Positions 17,502-27,241 of a stretch of DNA of 64,000 bases are shown here, piece after piece. A program made the translations under genes and the position numbers. A model generated the notes under the pieces. The model did no database searches. It was not told the DNA's origin and worked only from the letters and a program-made list of their open reading frames with translations. Origin of the DNA: Sphingomonas sp. (lineage in GTDB: Bacteria > Pseudomonadota > Alphaproteobacteria > Sphingomonadales > Sphingomonadaceae). How positions within the stretch are numbered: the first letter of the stretch is position 1; each line of letters opens with the position of its first letter. The stretch is taken from assembly GCA_017304655.1 (NCBI GenBank), contig JAFKLY010000005.1, positions 186,001-250,000 of the forward strand. Reading direction: 5' to 3'.

Positions 17502-19274
17502 ATGAGTGACGCAAACATCACCACGACCAATGGCGGCCAGGGGGCCGTCCAGTCCGGCCTTCCGGCCCTTGCAGGCGGCGGCTTTTCCGGCGCCGGCATG
17601 GATGGCCTGAGGCTGCGCATGACGGGCTTTCTGAGCCAGCCGGCTGTGCAGCGCAGCCTGCCGATGGCGGGCCTGCTCGGCGTGACCGCGCTCGCAGGCC
17701 TGGCCTGGATGGCCCTGCGCGAGCCGCCGCAGCGCGATCTGTTCCGCGGCCTTCCCGATGCGGATCAGTCCGCCGTGGCGGACGTGCTGACCAAGGCCAA
17801 CATCACTTATGGTTTCGACAAGTCGACCGGCGCGATCACCGTCTCGGAAGACGACTATTTCAAGGCCAAGATGAAGCTGGCCGGTGAAGGGCTGCCCAAG
17901 AGCGCGCCCGATGGCGACACGCTGATCGACTCCATGCCGATGGGCGCAAGCCGCGCGGTCGAGGGCGAGAAGCTGCGCACCGCGCGTGAAATGGACCTCG
18001 CCCGCACGATCGAGGCGATCGACGCGGTCACCAAGGCGCGCGTCCATCTGGCCGTCGAGCCGCCAAGCATCTTCCTGCGCGAGCGCAGCCGCCCGACCGC
18101 CTCGGTGATGTTGCAGCTCGCCAATGGCCGCTCGCTTGCCGAGACGCAGGTCGAGGCGATCGTGCATCTCGTCGCTTCCTCGGTGCCGGAGATGACGCCG
18201 GAATCCGTCTCGGTGGTCGACCAGAATGGCCGCCTGCTCAGCAATGCGACGGGCGCGGGCGCGGAGACGGATCGTCAGATCCAGATCCAGTCCCGCATCG
18301 AGGAGCGCTATCGCCAGGCCGTGACTGCGCTGCTGACGCCCATCGTCGGTGCCGGCAAATTCTCGACAGAAGTCCATGCCGAGGTGAATTTCGCCGAGCG
18401 GCAGGCCACGCGCGAGACCTATCCGCAGGACGAAGCCCGCCTGCGCCGCGAGGAGGGAACCTGGAATACCGATGCGCAGGGTGGCACTGCCTCCGGCCCG
18501 TCCGGCGTTCCAGGCGCGCTGCAGGCCGCTCCGCCGGTCAATCCGGCCAATCCTGGCGGTCCGCCGCCGACGCTGAACGCACAGGCCCAGACTGGGCAGG
18601 CGCAGGGCACGCAGCAGGCCGGTCAGCCCGCCGCGCCCGGCATGCCGCCCTTCAAGACGGCCGAGACCTTCAATCGCAGTTTCGAGCTGGGCCGCGAAGT
18701 CTCCGTCACCCGCGATGCCGTCGGAACGGTCAAGCGCCTGTCGATCGCGGTCGCGCTCGATAATGGTGCGGATGGCAAGCCGCGCAGCGCGCAGGAAGTC
18801 GCTGCGCTCGAAAATCTCGTAAAAGGGGCCATCGGCTTCGATCAGACGCGCGGCGACGTCGTTGCGCTCTCGTCCCGGAAATTCGCCGAGGATCCAGAAG
18901 CGAGCGCCGCGGCGCCCTGGTATGAATCGAGCTGGGTTGGCCTGCTGGCCCGCAACGTCTCGGCACTGCTGGTCACGCTCCTTCTGCTGCTCGGCATTGG
19001 CCGGCCGCTGCTCAAGCGCTGGTCGCAGGCGAAGGCCGAACAGCAAGTGGTCGACGAACAGCGTACCCAGCAGATCGGCACGGAAATCCAGGCCGAGCTG
19101 GGCAGAGCCGCCGTGCATGATCCGGCCAAGCCGGTGACGCTCGATATGATCAGCTCGACCCATGACTATACCAACCGGGCCGCGCTCATCCGCAATTTCG
19201 TGAAGCAGGACCCGGATCGGGCTGCGCTGGTGGTGCGTGATCTCCTCAAGGACGGAGCCAAGGCCGATGGCTGA
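17502..19274 (+). CDS. fliF: Flagellar MS-ring protein FliF
   Basis: FliF, 590 aa, forms the MS-ring in the inner membrane. The first membrane helix is near 48-65 (LPMAGLLGVTALAGLAWMAL). The YscJ/FliF ring-building domain spans about 70-250 and contains GEKLRTAREMDLARTIEAI and RERSRPTASVMLQLANG. A Pro/Gln/Gly-rich, low-complexity linker lies at about 325-385, and a second membrane helix at about 478-500 (LLARNVSALLVTLLLLLGIG). The cytoplasmic C-terminal tail that binds FliG ends in LVVRDLLKDGA. It overlaps fliG by 8 bases. Confidence 0.94.
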   Translation: MSDANITTTNGGQGAVQSGLPALAGGGFSGAGMDGLRLRMTGFLSQPAVQRSLPMAGLLGVTALAGLAWMALREPPQRDLFRGLPDADQSAVADVLTKANITYGFDKSTGAITVSEDDYFKAKMKLAGEGLPKSAPDGDTLIDSMPMGASRAVEGEKLRTAREMDLARTIEAIDAVTKARVHLAVEPPSIFLRERSRPTASVMLQLANGRSLAETQVEAIVHLVASSVPEMTPESVSVVDQNGRLLSNATGAGAETDRQIQIQSRIEERYRQAVTALLTPIVGAGKFSTEVHAEVNFAERQATRETYPQDEARLRREEGTWNTDAQGGTASGPSGVPGALQAAPPVNPANPGGPPPTLNAQAQTGQAQGTQQAGQPAAPGMPPFKTAETFNRSFELGREVSVTRDAVGTVKRLSIAVALDNGADGKPRSAQEVAALENLVKGAIGFDQTRGDVVALSSRKFAEDPEASAAAPWYESSWVGLLARNVSALLVTLLLLLGIGRPLLKRWSQAKAEQQVVDEQRTQQIGTEIQAELGRAAVHDPAKPVTLDMISSTHDYTNRAALIRNFVKQDPDRAALVVRDLLKDGAKADG

Positions 19275-20280
19275 TGCAGAGACCCGGGCACTGACCGGCA
19301 GCGCGGCTGCCGCCGTTCTCCTGATGTTGTTCGACGAAGACGAAGCTGCGCAGATTCTCTCGCGCCTCGAACCGGAGGAAGTCCGCCAGCTCGGCTATGC
19401 CATGTATGACGTGGCGGATGTCGAGGTGGAGGAAGTGAATGCCGCGCTCGACCAGTTCGTGCGCAAGGCCAAGGGCCGCACGACCATCGGCTATGGCGCG
19501 AGCCAGCATATTCGCGGAGCGATGCACAAGGCGCTGGGGCCGGACCGGGCCGACAATATGCTCGCCAAGATCACGCCGCCCACGCGATCGACCAAGCTGG
19601 CCATGCTCAAATGGATGGAACCGGCGGAAATCGCAGCCATCATCGAGCTGGAGCATCCGCAGATCATGGCCATCGTGCTGGCGCATCTCGATGCTGCCGC
19701 CGCGGCCTCTGTCCTTCAGATGCTGCCGGGGGAAGTGCAGGATGACGTGGTCTATCGCGTCGCCACGCTGGGGCCGGTGAGTTCCGAGGCGCTCGACGAT
19801 CTCGAGCAACTCCTCAACACCCGCCCGGGCCACAGCCGGGGCGGGCACAGCACGACCAAGCGCGGCGGCACGAGTGAGGCCGCGGCGATCATGAACAACA
19901 TCCGCAAGGACCATGAACAGCGCATCATCAAGGCGCTGAACAAGCGCGACAAGGTCGTGGCCCAGTCGATCGAGGATGAGATGTTCATCTTCGAGAATCT
20001 GCTGGAGCTGAGCGACAAGGATCTCGGCACCGTCATGCGCGCCATCGACAGCAGCGTGCTCGTCATCGCGCTCAAGGGCGCGAGCGACATGCTGCGCAAC
20101 AAGATCCTCGGCTGCATGTCGCAGCGCGCGGCCCAGTCCATCTCGGACGAGATGGAGGAGCGCGGCCCGATGCGTCTCGCCGAAGTGCTCGAAGCGCAAA
20201 AGCAGGTGATCGCCGAGGCGCGCCGCATGGGCGAAGAAGGCACCATCATGCTGGGCGGCAAGGGCGACGATTATGTCTAG
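19267..20280 (+). CDS. fliG: Flagellar motor switch protein FliG
   Basis: FliG, 337 aa, is the C-ring protein contacting FliF and the stator. It has the usual three armadillo-like domains: N-terminal LMLFDEDEAAQILSRLEPEE, middle with the EHPQIMAIVLAHLD motif, and C-terminal DEMFIFENLLELSDKDLGTV followed by the charged torque helix near KGASDMLRNKILGCMSQRAA. The start MADAETRALTG lies within the fliF end; the upstream in-frame ATG at 19237 is inside fliF coding sequence. It overlaps fliH by 8 bases. Confidence 0.95.
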   Translation: MADAETRALTGSAAAAVLLMLFDEDEAAQILSRLEPEEVRQLGYAMYDVADVEVEEVNAALDQFVRKAKGRTTIGYGASQHIRGAMHKALGPDRADNMLAKITPPTRSTKLAMLKWMEPAEIAAIIELEHPQIMAIVLAHLDAAAAASVLQMLPGEVQDDVVYRVATLGPVSSEALDDLEQLLNTRPGHSRGGHSTTKRGGTSEAAAIMNNIRKDHEQRIIKALNKRDKVVAQSIEDEMFIFENLLELSDKDLGTVMRAIDSSVLVIALKGASDMLRNKILGCMSQRAAQSISDEMEERGPMRLAEVLEAQKQVIAEARRMGEEGTIMLGGKGDDYV

Positions 20281-20935
20281 GATCTGGTCCAGCGAGCAGA
20301 TGGACGCGACGCCGATCACCGGCTGGGGCGACTTTGGCAGCGTGGGCCGCGGCTCGGGCGGGTTTCGCACGCTCTATGCGGATGAGCAGGGCAGCCGCGC
20401 CTGGAATGTGACGCATCCCGGTCAGCCCACCCATGCGCCGGCCAGTCTCGATCCGGCCGATCCGGTGGAAGAGGCCGCGCGCGAGGCATTTCTGATGGGC
20501 TTTCAGGAAGGCGAGCGCGTCACGCGCGAAACGCTGGAGGCGGACAATGCGGTGCGGGCTCGCTTGGCCAGCGCCATTCAGCTCCTGGCCCAGACGGGCG
20601 AAGGCGCGCTGGCGACATTGCTGTCGGAAACGGTCGTCCGGTTAGTGACGCAGATCATCGGTGAGGTACCGATCGACGAAGAGGTGCTCAGGGAGCGCTG
20701 CGCGGCCGTTGCGGCGTGCATCGACAGTGATGATGCGCGCGCCGTGCTGGAAGTCAGCCCGGAGGATCTGCCCCTGCTCGAAATGGAACAGATGGGCGTG
20801 GCGCTCGCCGCCAATCCCGATTTGCCGCGCGGCTCGGTGCGCCTCGCGACCGCCGACGGCTGGGTCGAGGACGGCCCCGATGTTCGGCTTGCGCGCCTCA
20901 AGGCGCTGATGGATGACATGGAGGGACGGCTTTGA
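20273..20935 (+). CDS. fliH: Flagellar assembly protein FliH
   Basis: Protein of 220 aa in the position and with the features of FliH, the negative regulator and peripheral stalk of the export ATPase FliI. The N terminus is Gly/Trp-rich, followed by FLMGFQEGERVTRETLEADN and a helical segment. A FliH/HrpE-like C-terminal domain contains LVTQIIGEVPIDEEVLRERC, then LEVSPEDLPLLE and GSVRLATADGWVEDG. Sequence conservation in this family is low, so the name rests partly on being between fliG and fliI. It overlaps both neighbours. Confidence 0.87.
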   Translation: MSRIWSSEQMDATPITGWGDFGSVGRGSGGFRTLYADEQGSRAWNVTHPGQPTHAPASLDPADPVEEAAREAFLMGFQEGERVTRETLEADNAVRARLASAIQLLAQTGEGALATLLSETVVRLVTQIIGEVPIDEEVLRERCAAVAACIDSDDARAVLEVSPEDLPLLEMEQMGVALAANPDLPRGSVRLATADGWVEDGPDVRLARLKALMDDMEGRL

Positions 20936-22260
20936 TCCGCGCCCATCTCGCCCAGACGCAGCGGCTGCTCGACCATATGCAGGTGACCAATCGGGCGCCG
21001 CGCCATGTCGGTCGGCTCGTCGGCCATGATGCCGGCATGCTGGAAGTCACCGGCTTCTCCCGCCCGATCGGGGCGGGCGCGCGCATTCGCGCGGCGGATG
21101 GCCATCCGGTGCGGGCCGAGGTCGTCGGATTTCGCGGCAGTCGCGCCATTCTTGTGCCGCTTGATCAGGACGCGCCGCTGGAAAATGGCGCCCGCGTAGA
21201 GCCGGACAGTGCCGCGAATATGGTACAGGTCGGTGACGGGCTGATCGGCCGCGTCATCGATGCCATGGGCCAGCCGCTGGATCGCAAGGGGCCGGTGCTC
21301 GCCAATGGGCAATGGCCGCTCAACGGCGTGAAAGGCAATGTGCTGGACCGGGGGCGGGTGCTGGAACGGTTCGATCTCGGCGTGCGCGCGGTCAACGCAC
21401 TGCTCACTGCCGGGCGGGGCCAGCGCATCGCGATCATGGCGGGGTCCGGCGTCGGCAAATCGGTGCTGATGGGGCAGATGATCAGCGGGGCCGAGGCGGA
21501 CATCGTCGTCGTCGGTCTGATCGGTGAGCGTGGCCGCGAGGTCAGCGATTTCCTTGAAACCAAGCTCAAGGGTCAGATGCACAAGAGCGTCGTGGTCGCC
21601 GTCCCGGCCGATCATCCGCCGGTGTTGCGCTTGCGCGCCGCTGCGCGGGCAACAGCCATTGCCGAATATTTCCGGGCGCGCGGCAAGAATGTGCTGCTGC
21701 TGCTCGACAGCCTTACCCGCTGCGCCCACGCCCAGCGCGAGATCGGCCTGTCGCTCGGCGAGCCGCCGGCGATGAAGGGCTATCCGCCCTCGGCGCTGGC
21801 CTTCATTCCGCGCCTCGTCGAGCGGGCGGGCGTGGACAGCCGCTCGGGCGGCTCGATCACGGCTATCTATACCGTTCTGGCCGATGGCGACGACAATGAC
21901 GATCCGATCGTCGATACCGCCCGCGCCATTGTCGACGGGCATATCGTGCTTTCCCGGCAATTGTCGGAAATGAGCATCTTCCCTGCCATCGACGTTGGCC
22001 GCTCGCTCTCGCGCGTGATGGCGGACATCGTCGACGACCGGCACCTTGCCGCCGCCGCCAACTATCGGCGGCTGTGGGCGGCCTATGAAGAAAATCGCGA
22101 TCTTATCCTGATGGGAGCCTATCGCCCCGGCAATGATCCCACGATCGACGAAGCGGTCGAGCGGCGCCAGCAATTGCTCGATTTCCTGCGCCAGAGCAGC
22201 AAGTCGACACTGGATGCCGATAGCAGCATCGCAGCGCTCATCGGAGCGTTTGGCGCATGA
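20932..22260 (+). CDS. fliI: Flagellum-specific export ATPase FliI
   Basis: FliI, 442 aa, is homologous to F1-ATPase beta and energises flagellar type III export as a hexamer at the membrane. Walker A is AGSGVGKS (170-177, Lys176). Walker B is in NVLLLLDSLTR. The family signature GYPPSALAFIPRLVERAG and the catalytic GLIGERGREVSDF loop are intact. It overlaps fliH and fliJ by 4 bases each, so translation is coupled. Confidence 0.96.
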   Translation: MIRAHLAQTQRLLDHMQVTNRAPRHVGRLVGHDAGMLEVTGFSRPIGAGARIRAADGHPVRAEVVGFRGSRAILVPLDQDAPLENGARVEPDSAANMVQVGDGLIGRVIDAMGQPLDRKGPVLANGQWPLNGVKGNVLDRGRVLERFDLGVRAVNALLTAGRGQRIAIMAGSGVGKSVLMGQMISGAEADIVVVGLIGERGREVSDFLETKLKGQMHKSVVVAVPADHPPVLRLRAAARATAIAEYFRARGKNVLLLLDSLTRCAHAQREIGLSLGEPPAMKGYPPSALAFIPRLVERAGVDSRSGGSITAIYTVLADGDDNDDPIVDTARAIVDGHIVLSRQLSEMSIFPAIDVGRSLSRVMADIVDDRHLAAAANYRRLWAAYEENRDLILMGAYRPGNDPTIDEAVERRQQLLDFLRQSSKSTLDADSSIAALIGAFGA

Positions 22261-22688
22261 GCCGGCTCATCGCCTCCCGCAAGCGGCTGCTGCGCGTGCG
22301 GCACGTCCAGCACAGCCAGGCGGTCGGCGCGCTGCTGCAGGCGCGCGACGAGGCAGGCCAGATCGAGGACAATGCCCGGCGCATCGCGCGGGTGCGTGAA
22401 GAACTCTTTGGCGACGGCGGCGAAACAATTGGCGCGGTTCTTGCTTCAAAGCGGGAACTGGCCAGCCGTCTCGAGCGGGCCGGACGGCAACTCGACGGCG
22501 CGCTTTACGATGCGAACCGGCGGATCGACGAACGCGATGCCCAGCGCGTCGTTGCCGACCGGGACCGCGAGATTGCCGGGCGATTGAAGGACAAGGCCCA
22601 TGCTGCCCGCGAGACGCAGCATGAAGCCAGGCTGGCGGCGTTGCCGAGTTACCGCCGGATGCAGAACAAGGGGAGCAACGAGCAATGA
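22257..22688 (+). CDS. fliJ: Flagellar export chaperone FliJ
   Basis: A 143 aa protein predicted to be almost entirely a charged antiparallel coiled coil (about 5-115), Arg/Glu/Gln-rich, ending YRRMQNKGSNEQ. FliJ is the central stalk in the FliI hexamer and connects the ATPase to the FlhA export gate. Sequence identity in this family is very low, so identification depends on size, coiled-coil character and the fliI-fliK context. It overlaps fliI and fliK by 4 bases. Confidence 0.78.
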   Translation: MSRLIASRKRLLRVRHVQHSQAVGALLQARDEAGQIEDNARRIARVREELFGDGGETIGAVLASKRELASRLERAGRQLDGALYDANRRIDERDAQRVVADRDREIAGRLKDKAHAARETQHEARLAALPSYRRMQNKGSNEQ

Positions 22689-24151
22689 TCAATCTTGCAG
22701 GACTGGTGGGCAGGATGACCGGCAAAGGCGCCGCTCAGGCCGAGGCCAGCCAGACGACGGCCCAGGAGGCAGGTGTCGCTGCCGATGGCGCCTTTGCCGC
22801 ATTGGTGCGCCTCGCGCAGAGTAGCAATGCCGTGGGCGAGGCGGGAAAGCCCGTCCTTGTCGTGGACAATGGCGCTGCGCCGCCGGCTGTACCGATGCTC
22901 GACCCCGCGCTGATCGAGGGCGATGGCCCGGTGCTTCCCACTCAGGCACCGACCGCGACTGTCAACACGCCAAACAAGATGATCCGGCAACGCGCTGCGC
23001 AAGCCCAGGCCGAAGCAGAAGCGAAGGAAGCCGGCGCGAACACGACAGCGGACAAGGCCGATCTGGTCGCGCCCGCTCTTGTCGCCGCGAAGGATGACGA
23101 GGCGTCCGCAGAGTCGAAATCGGATGCCGCTTCCGCCGACGCGGCCGCTGGCGAACCGGATCAGGCTGTCGCGGCGCTCCTCGCGCAGCCCCAGCCTGCG
23201 CCGCTTGCCTCGGCTCAAGCAGCACCCAGCCAGGCGGAGGCCGCCGCGCTGCTCGCGCAGGCAGGCAAGGAGATCGCCGCGATTACCGACCGTCGCCGAC
23301 CCTTCGATCCGCTGACGCCCGCCGCGCAGGCGATGACGCTGCGCGCGGCGCAGGGGCCCGAGGCGGAATCGCCGGCCGCTATGCTTGCGGGCTTTGCCGA
23401 TGCGGCGTCGATCGCCGGTGCGGGGGAGGCCGCTGCCGGCGGTGGCGGAGGCTCAAAATTCGCTGCGGCATCCGGCGCGTCGCTTGGGTCATCGGTCGAT
23501 GGACTGACCATGAGCAGCTCCCTGAATGCGATCGTCAATGCGCTGCCGCCGGTTGTCCAGTCGGAACTGGGCGCCCCGGTGCGCGTGGTTGCCGGCCCCT
23601 CGACCGGGGAGGTACTGGGCGATCAGGTGATCGACATGGGCGTGTCCGGCCAGTGGATCGACCGCATGGCGCAGGAAATTGCCGGCCTCGCCAATGGCAG
23701 CGGGCACAGCCGCTTCACGCTCAATCCGCCGCATCTTGGCCGCTTGCAGGTCGATCTGTGGCAGGGCGATGGCGCCACCAATGTGCGCATGCTCACCGAG
23801 ACGGACGAAGCAGCCAAGCGGCTGAGCGAAGGGCGCAATGCCCTGCAGGCCGATGCGCGCGTTGCCGCGCTCAGCCTGGGGACCATTGTGGTGGAGAAGT
23901 CCAGCGCGGCCTTCGACAGCTCGGCGCGCGATCAGGGCCAGCGCTCCGGGAGCGATATGGCCGGGCAGATGCAGCAGCAGGCGGACAGCCAGGCGCAAGC
24001 GCGCGCCGGCCAGGGCCAGGCTGGAACACAGGGCAACGGGCAGGGCAGCGACTGGATGCGCCGCGCCACCCGCGATGAACCGAATGATGGTGATGCCTCG
24101 GCGCGCGCCTCCGCTCAGCGGACCGCGAACGGGCATGTCCGTTTCGCTTAA
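22685..24151 (+). CDS. fliK: Flagellar hook-length control protein FliK
   Basis: Protein of 488 aa with a long, Ala/Gln/Glu-rich low-complexity N-terminal two-thirds and a compact C-terminal domain (about 300-400) of the Flg_hook type: IAGLANGSGHSRFTLNPPHL, followed by GRLQVDLWQGDG. FliK is secreted, measures hook length with its disordered N terminus, and its C-terminal domain switches FlhB specificity to filament substrates. The last 70 residues are again Gln/Gly-rich. It lies between fliJ and fliL. Confidence 0.9.
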   Translation: MINLAGLVGRMTGKGAAQAEASQTTAQEAGVAADGAFAALVRLAQSSNAVGEAGKPVLVVDNGAAPPAVPMLDPALIEGDGPVLPTQAPTATVNTPNKMIRQRAAQAQAEAEAKEAGANTTADKADLVAPALVAAKDDEASAESKSDAASADAAAGEPDQAVAALLAQPQPAPLASAQAAPSQAEAAALLAQAGKEIAAITDRRRPFDPLTPAAQAMTLRAAQGPEAESPAAMLAGFADAASIAGAGEAAAGGGGGSKFAAASGASLGSSVDGLTMSSSLNAIVNALPPVVQSELGAPVRVVAGPSTGEVLGDQVIDMGVSGQWIDRMAQEIAGLANGSGHSRFTLNPPHLGRLQVDLWQGDGATNVRMLTETDEAAKRLSEGRNALQADARVAALSLGTIVVEKSSAAFDSSARDQGQRSGSDMAGQMQQQADSQAQARAGQGQAGTQGNGQGSDWMRRATRDEPNDGDASARASAQRTANGHVRFA

Positions 24152-24163
24152 GGGAACAGATCG

Positions 24164-24829
24164 ATGAGCGATGCACCTGAGAAGGACGCCGGCAAGAAAA
24201 AGGGCGGCGGCAAGAAGAAACTGGTCATGATCCTCGGCGCCGTGGCGGTGCTGGGCGGCGGCGGCGCGGCGGCGGGTTTCTTTGCCGCCGGGTCCATGCA
24301 CAAGGAAAGCGGTCCGGTCGAAGATCCGAACAGGCCCAAGCTCGTGCTGAAGGGGCAGGACCCCTATGCCGTCGGCGGCGTCAGCAAGGAAAGCGGAGGC
24401 GGTGAAGGCGGGGAAGGTGGCGGCAAGGCCGAGCCGGCGAGCGAGGACGGTGCCGAACCGTCGGCGCCCCATGCCCCGGTCGATCTGCCGCGTCCGAAGG
24501 ATCCGACGCGCTACCAGCTCACTTATTATCAGATTCCGGCACCGTTCACGTCCAACATGGCGGACAGTGACGCCTTCGCCCAGATCTCAATCGCGGTCTC
24601 CACTTATTACGACGCGCGGGTGATCAAAGCCATTCAGGACCATGAACTCGCAATTCGCTCGGCGATTTTGATGAGGATGGCCCAGGAGCAGGAACTCGAC
24701 CTTAACAGCCCGAAAGGCAAGGAGAAACTCCAGGCCAATCTGGTCAAGATCATTAACGATACGCTCAAAGCGAATACGGGCTACAGCGGGGTTGATAACG
24801 TTTATTTTACCAATTTCGTTATTCAGTAG
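24164..24829 (+). CDS. fliL: Flagellar basal body-associated protein FliL
   Basis: Single-pass inner-membrane protein of 221 aa. It has a Lys-rich cytosolic N terminus (KDAGKKKGGGKKK), one membrane helix (LVMILGAVAVLGGGGAAAGF), a Gly/Glu-rich linker, and a periplasmic FliL domain from about 105 to the end (YYQIPAPFTSNMADSD, then YYDARVIKAIQDHELAIRSA). FliL surrounds the stator units and supports torque. An AAGGGA ribosome-binding site precedes the ATG. FliM follows after 35 bases. Confidence 0.92.
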   Translation: MSDAPEKDAGKKKGGGKKKLVMILGAVAVLGGGGAAAGFFAAGSMHKESGPVEDPNRPKLVLKGQDPYAVGGVSKESGGGEGGEGGGKAEPASEDGAEPSAPHAPVDLPRPKDPTRYQLTYYQIPAPFTSNMADSDAFAQISIAVSTYYDARVIKAIQDHELAIRSAILMRMAQEQELDLNSPKGKEKLQANLVKIINDTLKANTGYSGVDNVYFTNFVIQ

Positions 24830-24864
24830 CGCCGTGTCCGACGGGGGTCGGATGGGGACTGAAC

Positions 24865-25737
24865 ATGAACGACGTGCAACCTTATGCCTTCGGGCGCGCG
24901 GCCAGCGAGCCGACCGCGGCGATCGGCGGCGTTGAGAAACTCGGCGAGCGACTGGCCAAGCGGCTGCGCGCGATCGTCGAGCCGTTCAGTGGCGGTCGTC
25001 CGCTGGTGACTGTCCGGCCGCTCGACAATACGATGTTCATGATGTGGGACGCCTGCGTCCCCAGCTTCGTGAGCCTGACCATCTATCGCCTGCACCCGAT
25101 CAAGGGGCCGGTGACGCTGCGGATCGATGCCGAGCTCGTCTCGCAGCTGGTCGATCGCTTTTATGGCGGCGGCGCCAATTCGCGCCATGCCGCCGACCGG
25201 CGTGAGTTTACGCCCACCGAGTCCCGCCTCGCTGCCCGCCTCGCCGAATCGGTGATGGCAGCGCTGGTCGATTGCTGGGCGGAGATTGTTCCGGTCGAGC
25301 CCGTGCTCATCGCGCGTGAGACCAATGTGACGCAGGCCGAGATCATGGCCGGCGACGCGCATGTCGTCGTGCAGGCGTTCGAGATCGACCTGGGCGATCA
25401 CGCGCCGCGTCTCGTCGAGGTCGTCTATCCCAAGGACGGGCTGGCCGGTCTGGAGATTGGCGGCGCCGACAAGGCGATCGAGGATATGCGCCCCGCCGAT
25501 CCGGTCTGGCAGGCGCAGCTGGCCAACCGGGTGGACGATGTCCGCTTCCCGGCACGCACCGTGCTGGCGCGCCCCAATCTGAAGATCGCCGAACTTGTGG
25601 CCCTGAAGCCCGGCGACGTCATCCCTATCCACATCGCGCGGCATCTGCCGCTGCTGATCGGCGAACGCGTGTTCGCCCACGGCTCGATCGGGGAGCAGGA
25701 TGGCTGCGCGGCCTTCATGATCGAAAAACTGGCATGA
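24865..25737 (+). CDS. fliM: Flagellar motor switch protein FliM
   Basis: FliM, 290 aa, is a C-ring component that binds CheY-P. The middle CheC-like domain (about 35-200) and the C-terminal SpoA domain (about 225-290, KIAELVALKPGDVIPIHIAR) are present. The usual N-terminal CheY-binding motif (LSQxEIDALL) is not evident: the protein begins MNDVQPYAFGRAASEPTAAI. In alphaproteobacteria this end is often shortened. GGGGA lies 6 bases before the start. FliN follows after 26 bases. Confidence 0.9.
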   Translation: MNDVQPYAFGRAASEPTAAIGGVEKLGERLAKRLRAIVEPFSGGRPLVTVRPLDNTMFMMWDACVPSFVSLTIYRLHPIKGPVTLRIDAELVSQLVDRFYGGGANSRHAADRREFTPTESRLAARLAESVMAALVDCWAEIVPVEPVLIARETNVTQAEIMAGDAHVVVQAFEIDLGDHAPRLVEVVYPKDGLAGLEIGGADKAIEDMRPADPVWQAQLANRVDDVRFPARTVLARPNLKIAELVALKPGDVIPIHIARHLPLLIGERVFAHGSIGEQDGCAAFMIEKLA

Positions 25738-25763
25738 CCGACATACTGGCTTGAGGACGAACG

Positions 25764-26096
25764 ATGACTGACATGAGCGACGCACCGAAGCTGGACGCCG
25801 ATTTCGCGGGCGAGGCAGGTCTTGGGCGCAACAACATGCGGCTGCTCGCGGACATTCCCGTCCGCATGTCGGTGGAAGTGGGCTCGACCCAGCTCCGCCT
25901 GGCCGAAATCATGACGCTGGGCGAAGGCAGCGTGGTGCAGCTTGATCGTCAGGCAGACGAACTGCTCGACATCATGGTCAACGGCACGCTCGTCGCGCGC
26001 GGCGAGGTGGTCACGGTGAACGGCCGTTATGGCATTCGCGTGGTCGACATCGCATCGACCGAAGCGCGTCTCGCCGGTCTCGAGCGTCGCGCATGA
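25764..26096 (+). CDS. fliN: Flagellar motor switch protein FliN
   Basis: FliN, 110 aa, forms the base of the C-ring and docks FliH for export. The SpoA domain covers about 28-100: LLADIPVRMSVEVGSTQLRL, AEIMTLGEGSVVQLDRQADE, then VVTVNGRYGIRVVDIA. Size and motif order match classical FliN without extra N-terminal domains. The first ATG is used; a second in-frame ATG lies four codons later. It overlaps fliO by 4 bases. Confidence 0.95.
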   Translation: MTDMSDAPKLDADFAGEAGLGRNNMRLLADIPVRMSVEVGSTQLRLAEIMTLGEGSVVQLDRQADELLDIMVNGTLVARGEVVTVNGRYGIRVVDIASTEARLAGLERRA

Positions 26097-26365
26097 GCGC
26101 GCTCGCCTGGTACTTCCTCAAGCTCCTCATCCTGCTGCCGATGGTCGGCGGCATGGCTTATGGCGCGCTCTGGCTCTGGCGGAAATATCAGCCGGGCATG
26201 CTCGGCGCCGGCCAGCGCGACCGCGCGATCAAGCTCGTCGACGTGATGCCCATGGGCACGATCGGCAAGCTCGCCGTGGTCGAGTTCGACGGCAAGAAGC
26301 TGTTGCTCTCCATTTCGCGCGGCAAGGTCGAGAAGCTCGCCGAGAGTGATCCGCGCAATGGCTAA
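26093..26365 (+). CDS. fliO: Flagellar biosynthesis protein FliO
   Basis: Short FliO, 90 aa. One N-terminal membrane helix ([20 protein letters not shown]) is followed by a small cytosolic domain with the FliO-type pattern [20 protein letters not shown] and [15 protein letters not shown]. FliO is the scaffold for assembling the FliP ring of the export gate and is poorly conserved, so placement between fliN and fliP supports the call. It overlaps fliN and fliP. Confidence 0.88.
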   Translation: MSALAWYFLKLLILLPMVGGMAYGALWLWRKYQPGMLGAGQRDRAIKLVDVMPMGTIGKLAVVEFDGKKLLLSISRGKVEKLAESDPRNG

Positions 26366-27206
26366 GTCACTCAAGGCGCTTGGCCTGCTGATCGCCTTCC
26401 TACTCGGCAGCGTCATCGTGGCCCAGCCGGCGCTCGCGCAGGCCCAGGCGCAAGCCCAGGCTGCACCGGCCCCGGCGCAGGTCCAGGCACCCGCGACCGG
26501 CGCGCTGCCGCAAGGCACGGCCAATGCCTCGGGCGGCCTCTCCCGCGCGCTCGACGACGTCTCGGGCGATGGACGCCCGCTCTCGCTGAGCCTCCAGATC
26601 CTCGTCCTCATGAGCCTGCTGACGGTGCTGCCGTCGCTGGTGCTGATGATGACCAGCTTCACGCGCATCATCATCGTGCTCTCGCTGCTGCGCCAGGCGC
26701 TGGGCCTTGCCCAGACGCCGCCCAATCAGGTGCTGGTGGGCCTCGCCCTGTTTCTCTCCATGTTCGTGATGCGCCCGGCGATCGACCAGATCTCGGCCAG
26801 CGCCTACACGCCTTACGGCCAGGGCCAGATCACCATCGAGGAAGCGATCAGCCGCACCGGCAAGGTGTTCCATGGCTTCATGGCCAAGCAGACCCGGCAG
26901 AGCGATCTCGCGCTGTTCCAGGGGCTCGCCAAGGCACCTGCGTTCAACACGCCGGCCGATATTCCCTTTTCCATCCTGCTGCCGGCCTTCGTCACCAGCG
27001 AGTTGAAGACGGCGTTCCAGATCGGCTTCATGATTTTCCTGCCCTTCCTCATCATCGACCTTGTCGTCGCCTCCACGCTGATGGCGCTCGGCATGATGAT
27101 GCTCTCGCCGACCATCATCTCCATGCCGTTCAAGCTGCTGCTGTTCGTGCTGGTCGATGGTTGGGCGCTCACCATGGGCAGCCTGGCGGGATCGTTTGCG
27201 ACATGA
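26358..27206 (+). CDS. fliP: Flagellar export gate protein FliP
   Basis: FliP, 282 aa, is a core subunit of the FliPQR export gate. It has a cleavable signal peptide ([20 protein letters not shown]), an Ala/Gln/Pro-rich segment, then the FliP domain with [55 protein letters not shown] and [20 protein letters not shown]. The ATG at 26358 overlaps the fliO end and is preferred over a GTG four codons upstream. Confidence 0.95.
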   Translation: MAKSLKALGLLIAFLLGSVIVAQPALAQAQAQAQAAPAPAQVQAPATGALPQGTANASGGLSRALDDVSGDGRPLSLSLQILVLMSLLTVLPSLVLMMTSFTRIIIVLSLLRQALGLAQTPPNQVLVGLALFLSMFVMRPAIDQISASAYTPYGQGQITIEEAISRTGKVFHGFMAKQTRQSDLALFQGLAKAPAFNTPADIPFSILLPAFVTSELKTAFQIGFMIFLPFLIIDLVVASTLMALGMMMLSPTIISMPFKLLLFVLVDGWALTMGSLAGSFAT

Positions 27207-27241
27207 CGCGCCGGTTCCCCTGCGTCGGAGACCGCTGAGCC

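Noticed and set aside
15842..24862. ATGGGGACTGA repeated before the flbD-like gene and fliM, with related GGGGA sequences elsewhere
   Set aside because: GGGGA lies 6-9 bases before the start codons and is best explained as the Shine-Dalgarno sequence, not a special control element.
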